DNA of 8,839 nt from CAYJOG01 sp964371695 [NCBI: uncultured bacterium] (lineage in GTDB: Bacteria > CAYJOG01), in NCBI GenBank assembly GCA_964371695.1, contig CAYJOG010000088.1, forward strand, positions 1 through 8,839, in the 5' to 3' direction. Below the pieces are notes generated by a model. The model worked only from the letters and a program-made list of their open reading frames with translations, had not been told where the DNA came from and made no database searches. Below, piece by piece: positions 6,701-8,839 of the stretch (position 1 is its first letter; each line of letters opens with the position of its first letter). Both the position numbers and the translations under genes were made by a program.

Positions 6701-7284
6701 ACACCGGCCTCGGCGCAGGCGTTTTGCACGGCGATGACAGCGGCCTTGGCGTTGCGTGTGTCAAACACCGTCTCCACCAGAAAAATATCCACTCCCGCCG
6801 CCAGCAGGGCGCGGGCCTGGGCCTGATAGGTCTCCATGAGTTCCTGAAACGTGACGTTGGCCTGCACGGTGATGGAGCGCGTGGTGGGGCCAAGGCTGCC
6901 CGCCACAAAACGGGGTTTGGCTGGCGTGGCGAACTCGGCTGCGGCCTCTTTGGCCAGACGCACGGCGATGGTGTTCAACTCGTCGCTTTTGCCTTCCAGG
7001 CCAAACTCCGCCAGCACCAGAGGCGTCGCGCCAAAGGTGTTGGTCTCGATGATGTCCGCACCGGCCTTGAGGTAAGCCCGGTGAATGTCGCCAATCCACG
7101 CTGGCCGCGACAACAGCATGTTCTCGGAACAGTTCAGGAATTTGTCGCCGCCCCAGTCTTCTGGCGTGGGGTTGTGGCGGTGAATCATGGTGCCCATGGC
7201 GCCGTCCAGAATCAGGATGCGCTCGTGCATCAGCGCCAGGAGTTCCTGGGTGCGGGGAGAGGTTTTTTGAGAAGAAGCTGACAT
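3736..7284 (-). CDS. metH: Cobalamin-dependent methionine synthase
   Basis: The 1182-residue enzyme transfers a methyl group from 5-methyltetrahydrofolate via methylcobalamin to homocysteine, giving methionine. All four modules are visible. Homocysteine domain (about 20-315): 'ILDGAMGTMI' and zinc ligands C236, C299 and C300. Folate domain (about 345-600): 'LLVGERTNVIGSRAFKKLI' and 'NSINLEDGEEKFE'. Cobalamin cap plus Rossmann domain (about 665-890): 'GDVHDIGKNL', with D768-x-H770-x2-G773, where H770 is the lower cobalt ligand. Reactivation domain (about 925-1182): RYSFGYPACP (1129-1138), matching the AdoMet-binding RxxxGYPACP. I chose the ATG at 7284 because the reading matches the family start; the open frame runs on upstream but over the next gene. 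The protein ends right after 'CDYFAV', lacking the roughly 35-residue tail of the E. coli enzyme. No B12 or SAM riboswitch is evident in the short leader, and no Shine-Dalgarno is seen. Confidence 0.97.
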   Translation of the reverse strand: MSASSQKTSPRTQELLALMHERILILDGAMGTMIHRHNPTPEDWGGDKFLNCSENMLLSRPAWIGDIHRAYLKAGADIIETNTFGATPLVLAEFGLEGKSDELNTIAVRLAKEAAAEFATPAKPRFVAGSLGPTTRSITVQANVTFQELMETYQAQARALLAAGVDIFLVETVFDTRNAKAAVIAVQNACAEAGVCLPVMVSGTIERSGTMLAGQTAEAFAASLQHIDLLALGLNCATGPDLMTGHIRSIHDVSQKPLSCYPNAGLPDEDGRFPETPASLARALSRYAENGWLNVVGGCCGTTHEHIAAIAEMAAAHRPRPFWEPKPHRSFYCGTELLEATDDNRPLLVGERTNVIGSRAFKKLIAAEKWEESTEIARKQIRGGAHIVDVCLQSTERDESQDIPPFYDLLIRKAPKAPVMVDTTDPAAVELSLTYLQGKAIVNSINLEDGEEKFEIMVPVLKKYGAAVVVGSIDEDPVQAQAFTRERKLAIAQRSHALLTQKYGLAEEDLIFDPLVFPCASGDENYIGAAVETIEGIRLIKQHLPHSKTVLGISNVSFGLPPTARETVNSVFVYECTRAGLDLAIVNAEKLERYASLPEDEKQMARDLLFNTPVADAPTDHPQHDLLVTAPADWREQTKEQRAAINQFHIQRVTAHFRGVKREKPAMATLPLDERLARYVIEGVKEGLVADLELKRAEGLSPLQIINGPLMVGMNEVGRLFNNNELIVAEVLQSAEAMKTAVAHLEQFMEKTESAAKGKVVLATVKGDVHDIGKNLVEIILSNNGYTVVNLGIKVPPEEIIAACKQHAPDAIGLSGLLVKSAHQMIVTAEDLKQAGIETPVLVGGAALSLNFTRKRITPAYDGAVLYCKDAMEGLSTLNALQSPDTRSETLARGRIVAEAAEAPKAEKIAAPAVRSSKVRLDVPRPPLPYSERRVLAEMPEHQTVFSYINPQMLYVRHLGLKGSFDKKLAERDAKALELNALVEEVKAEAAGWLKIRAVWRYFEAEAEGNALNVFEPGAAAPSHSFHFQRQAQPDGLCLADYVLPPLNGVRDHFALFVVSAGDGVREKSEEAKNAGAFLKSHVIQALAIETAEAAAEWLHRRIREEWGYPDPPETTMRDRFRARYHGKRYSFGYPACPNLEDQVGLFGLLHPEDIGVGCMMEPEASVSAVVFHHPGCDYFAV

Positions 7285-7389
7285 GGTGAGGGTCGTGGGG
7301 TCAGAGCAATCCACTTTTGGAACGTCATAAGATAAAACCAAAACCAGCACGCTGCGCACATTTCCCAAAACTTTTGTTATCATGAACCT
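7285..7389. promoter_or_regulatory. Divergent intergenic region between metH and the HEPN module
   Basis: This 105-base gap must hold promoters for both directions. It is AT-richer than its surroundings. On the plus side an 11-base palindrome CAAAA-C-TTTTG (7366-7376) is followed by TATCAT (7378-7383, 5 of 6 bases of the -10 consensus), only 6 bases before the GTG at 7390. On the minus side TATCTT and TATGAC are weak -10 candidates for metH, with no clear -35. The gap is too short for a cobalamin riboswitch together with promoters. All of this rests on inspection of a single copy. Confidence 0.35.
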
Positions 7390-7815
7390 GTGGTGAAAGG
7401 GCTGGCTAAGAAAAAAGTGGGGGTGGCGACGGTGAAAGAGTCTGCCGAGGCACTGGTGCAGCATCACCTGAAGGTGGATCCGAAAACCCAACTGATTCTT
7501 TGGGTGCCCGATGATTCCCCAACACCCAAAATCAGGCTTTTGGAAGTCACCCCCCGAACTTCCTACACCGGCGATTATTACGCTGTCGAATTCTCTCCCA
7601 CTGCGGAAATCCCGTTTACCACGGTGATCATGCTGCTGCATCCCAGGGAATGGGAAATGATGAAGGACGGTGTATTGGAATTGCCCGAAAGCTGGGGCGA
7701 CATGGAGGACTTGAAAAAACTCTATCCCAACCCCAAAACCCGGAAACCGGCCACAAGCTTGGCAAAGATCCGCCCCAAACCCAAAACCAGAGTAGTGGCA
7801 ACAAAGGGAACATAG
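7390..7815 (+). CDS. Unrecognised 141-residue protein paired with a HEPN-like protein
   Basis: I do not recognise this family. Residues 33-85 look like alternating strands ('TQLILWVP', 'KIRLLEVTP', 'DYYAVEFSP', 'FTTVIMLLHP'), followed by 'REWEMMKDGVLELPESWGD' (86-104), which reads as a helix and turn. The last 35 residues are strongly basic and Pro-rich, with 'PKTR' twice (115-118 and 131-134), and may contact nucleic acid or a partner. It starts with tandem GTG codons (7390 or 7393), no ATG is available in frame, and no Shine-Dalgarno is seen. The HEPN-like gene follows 4 bases after the stop, so they form an operon. It lacks the GS-x-D-x-D signature of the nucleotidyltransferases (MNT) that often pair with HEPN proteins. 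Codon-consistent reading and tight coupling support a real gene; the role, perhaps antitoxin or cofactor, is a guess. Confidence 0.75.
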   Translation: MVKGLAKKKVGVATVKESAEALVQHHLKVDPKTQLILWVPDDSPTPKIRLLEVTPRTSYTGDYYAVEFSPTAEIPFTTVIMLLHPREWEMMKDGVLELPESWGDMEDLKKLYPNPKTRKPATSLAKIRPKPKTRVVATKGT

Positions 7816-7819
7816 CGCT

Positions 7820-8353
7820 TTGGCCACATCCAGAGACTGGTCAGACGCATTTTTGCGTCAAGCGCAGGAAGACCTCGCGGCAGCCGTGCATTTGGCGCAG
7901 GTCAACATTGCCCCCTCCACAACCTGCATGTTGCTTCAAATGGTGTTTGAAAAGCTTGGAAAAGCGGTGGAATTGCGTTCTCCACACCGCAAACATACCA
8001 TTTCAGAACTTCTGTCCGGCCACAATGTTTTCGACAACAAGTTCAAGGTACTGGACTCTCTTCCGCGTCACAACAATCTTTTCGCCACGAACTATCTTGG
8101 CCAAGGTGATGGGGCCGAACTTCAGAAAATATGGGTGCATGTTCAAGATTTGGCGAAACTTCACCCAACAAGATTCGGAGGCGATCCCAAACTGGAATAC
8201 CCTTGGGAAGACCCATCCTCGGACACGATCAAAACTCCCTGTCAAAATCTGCCTTTTGTGCGCCATTTTTCCCACAACACAAATGGCGTCAGAACAAAAC
8301 TGATCAAGCTTGCGGAAGAGTTGGTCAACCATTTTTCCACCCTTTATCCCTGA
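7820..8353 (+). CDS. HEPN-like domain protein
   Basis: The 177-residue protein opens with the usual HEPN layout: helix 1 'AFLRQAQEDLAAAVHLAQ' with the typical A-x-x-D-L element (E17-D18), helix 2 'STTCMLLQMVFEKLGKAVEL' matching the family's 'c-x-l-x-q-x-x-E-K-x-x-K-A' pattern (E45-K46), then R53-SPHRK-H59, which fits the R-x4-6-H ribonuclease motif described for many HEPN toxins, followed by 'TISELLSGH'. A final helix 'RTKLIKLAEELVNHF' closes it. HEPN proteins are mostly RNases in toxin-antitoxin, CRISPR or abortive-infection systems, or the inert partner of MNT proteins; which applies here is open. TTG at 7820 is the start: a stop lies in frame at 7793-7795 and no other start codon follows before residue 37; AAAGGGAA (7803-7810) may serve as Shine-Dalgarno. 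Base composition is low: 84 of 180 bases (7981-8160) are G or C, against 40 of 60 at 5401-5460 in metH. It converges on the Rieske gene with a 12-base gap. Confidence 0.78.
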   Translation: MATSRDWSDAFLRQAQEDLAAAVHLAQVNIAPSTTCMLLQMVFEKLGKAVELRSPHRKHTISELLSGHNVFDNKFKVLDSLPRHNNLFATNYLGQGDGAELQKIWVHVQDLAKLHPTRFGGDPKLEYPWEDPSSDTIKTPCQNLPFVRHFSHNTNGVRTKLIKLAEELVNHFSTLYP

Positions 8354-8365
8354 TGGACACGCTGG

Positions 8366-8698
8366 TCAGCCGCTTATTACCTGCCCCGGCGGCTCGTTCA
8401 TCAACACATACACGCCGCCGTTTTCTTCCACCACTTCAAAGGTGCGGATTTTGACGGCGGGGTTGCCGCGCATTTCGCCGGTGCGCAGGTGAAACTGCCA
8501 GGCGTGCAGGGGGCAGGTGGCATAACCGCCTTCCACCGGGCCTTCGCTGAGGTGACCCTGGCGGTGGGGGCAGATGTCGTCAATGGCGCACAACGCGCCG
8601 CCGTCGCGGTAAACCGCCACGCGCACCCGCTCAAAATCCCGCGCCACGGGGCAGACGGGGGTGAGGTCTTCGGCGGGGCAGATGAAAACTTTTTCCAT
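8366..8698 (-). CDS. Small Rieske [2Fe-2S] protein (NirD/ferredoxin type)
   Basis: The 110-residue protein carries both halves of the Rieske cluster motif: C43-P-H45 (ICPHRQGHL) and C62-P-L-H65 (TCPLHAWQF), 16 residues apart, as usual for the [2Fe-2S] cluster held by two Cys and two His. The second loop ends in 'AWQFHLRTGEMRGNP', common in stand-alone Rieske ferredoxins and in NirD, the small subunit of nitrite reductase. There is no signal peptide or membrane anchor, so it is cytosolic and likely carries electrons to an oxygenase or reductase not visible here. I prefer ATG 8698 (MEKVFICPAE); a GTG at 8746 would add 16 unconserved-looking residues. GGA about 8 bases upstream is a weak Shine-Dalgarno. 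It is a single gene, divergent from the partial gene at the right edge. Confidence 0.9.
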   Translation of the reverse strand: MEKVFICPAEDLTPVCPVARDFERVRVAVYRDGGALCAIDDICPHRQGHLSEGPVEGGYATCPLHAWQFHLRTGEMRGNPAVKIRTFEVVEENGGVYVLMNEPPGQVISG

Positions 8699-8787
8699 GG
8701 GTTTTTCCGTTTGCGCGCCCCTGGGCGCACAGGGCGATGGTAACACGACTTGTCTCAGCCCCCTTTTTTGCTTCTACACTGCGCGGC
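8699..8787. promoter_or_regulatory. Divergent promoter region, Rieske gene / right-edge gene
   Basis: The 89-base gap holds a hairpin TGCGC-g-CC/GG-GCGCA (8712-8729, 7 bp with one bulged G), which would lie in the leader of the Rieske message. For the plus direction, TTGTCT (8750-8755) and TACACT (8775-8780) could be -35 and -10 with a long 19-base spacer. TACACT ends 7 bases before the ATG at 8788. For the minus direction TACCAT (complement of 8738-8743) is a weak -10. These are weak matches. Confidence 0.25.
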
Positions 8788-8839
8788 ATGTCGCTGGCAG
8801 ACCTGTTCATACCGTTTCTGCTTTTGTTCGCCCTGGCCC
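8788..8839 (+). CDS. Start of a gene with hydrophobic N-terminus (3' end outside window)
   Basis: Seventeen codons are visible from ATG 8788: MSLADLFIPFLLLFALA. The strongly hydrophobic run from residue 6 suggests a signal anchor or the first membrane helix. There is no Shine-Dalgarno, but a -10-like TACACT sits just upstream. Too little is visible to name a family or to be certain that the gene is real. Confidence 0.4.
   Translation, partial: MSLADLFIPFLLLFALA

Noticed and set aside
7285-7389. Cobalamin or SAM riboswitch before metH
   Set aside because: The leader is about 100 bases, shared with a divergent promoter, and I see neither a B12-box-like stretch nor SAM-box helices.
7390-7815. 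The HEPN partner as an MNT nucleotidyltransferase
   Set aside because: No Gly-Ser followed by the paired Asp motif, so this common HEPN partner is not supported.
7285-7827. Extension of the metH frame upstream by 181 codons
   Set aside because: It runs through the promoter gap and antisense over the 141-residue gene, and MetH homologues begin near MSASS; the extra stretch shows no domain.
8712-8729. Hairpin TGCGC...GCGCA before the Rieske gene as a terminator
   Set aside because: It lies between divergent starts, where no transcript ends, and has no adjoining T run in a useful direction.

Overview
The window is GC-rich, densely coded bacterial chromosome. The heptose epimerase HldD points to a Gram-negative cell with a heptose-containing lipopolysaccharide core. 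The cobalamin-dependent MetH and the overall protein style would suit a proteobacterium or a related Gram-negative phylum, but I cannot name a genus from the sequence.

Layout, left to right. (1) Bases 2-1742 (+): the 3' end of a membrane-associated family 2 glycosyltransferase, overlapping by 8 bases a radical SAM/SPASM enzyme. They are translationally coupled and look like the end of a cell-envelope glycan or lipid cluster. (2) Bases 1743-2011: a 269-base gap with no gene but several clear hairpins. (3) Bases 2030-2597 (+): an AbrB/MazE-like antitoxin and a PemK/MazF-family toxin that overlap, preceded by a possible operator and -10 box. (4) Bases 2593-2704: a nearly complete palindrome with 13-bp terminal inverted repeats, flanked by TA. 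It carries the TAG stop codons of both convergent neighbours and resembles a small non-autonomous transposable element that can also act as a two-way terminator. (5) Bases 2700-7284 (-): hldD, and upstream of it the large metH. A good intrinsic terminator separates them, so they are probably not one simple operon. (6) Bases 7390-8353 (+): a two-gene module made of an unrecognised 141-residue protein with a basic tail and a HEPN-like protein carrying an R-x5-H motif. It is visibly less GC-rich than its surroundings and fits an accessory toxin or defence-type pair. (7) Bases 8366-8698 (-): a small Rieske [2Fe-2S] protein. (8) Bases 8788-8839 (+): the hydrophobic N-terminus of a further gene cut by the window end.

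The housekeeping core (methionine synthesis, LPS heptose) is thus flanked by two small two-gene modules of the toxin/antitoxin or RNA-targeting kind. The points most worth following are the HEPN pair with its unfamiliar partner, the palindromic element seated exactly on two opposing stop codons, and the repeated occurrence of -10-like hexamers only 6-8 bases before start codons that lack a Shine-Dalgarno sequence, which would fit leaderless transcripts.
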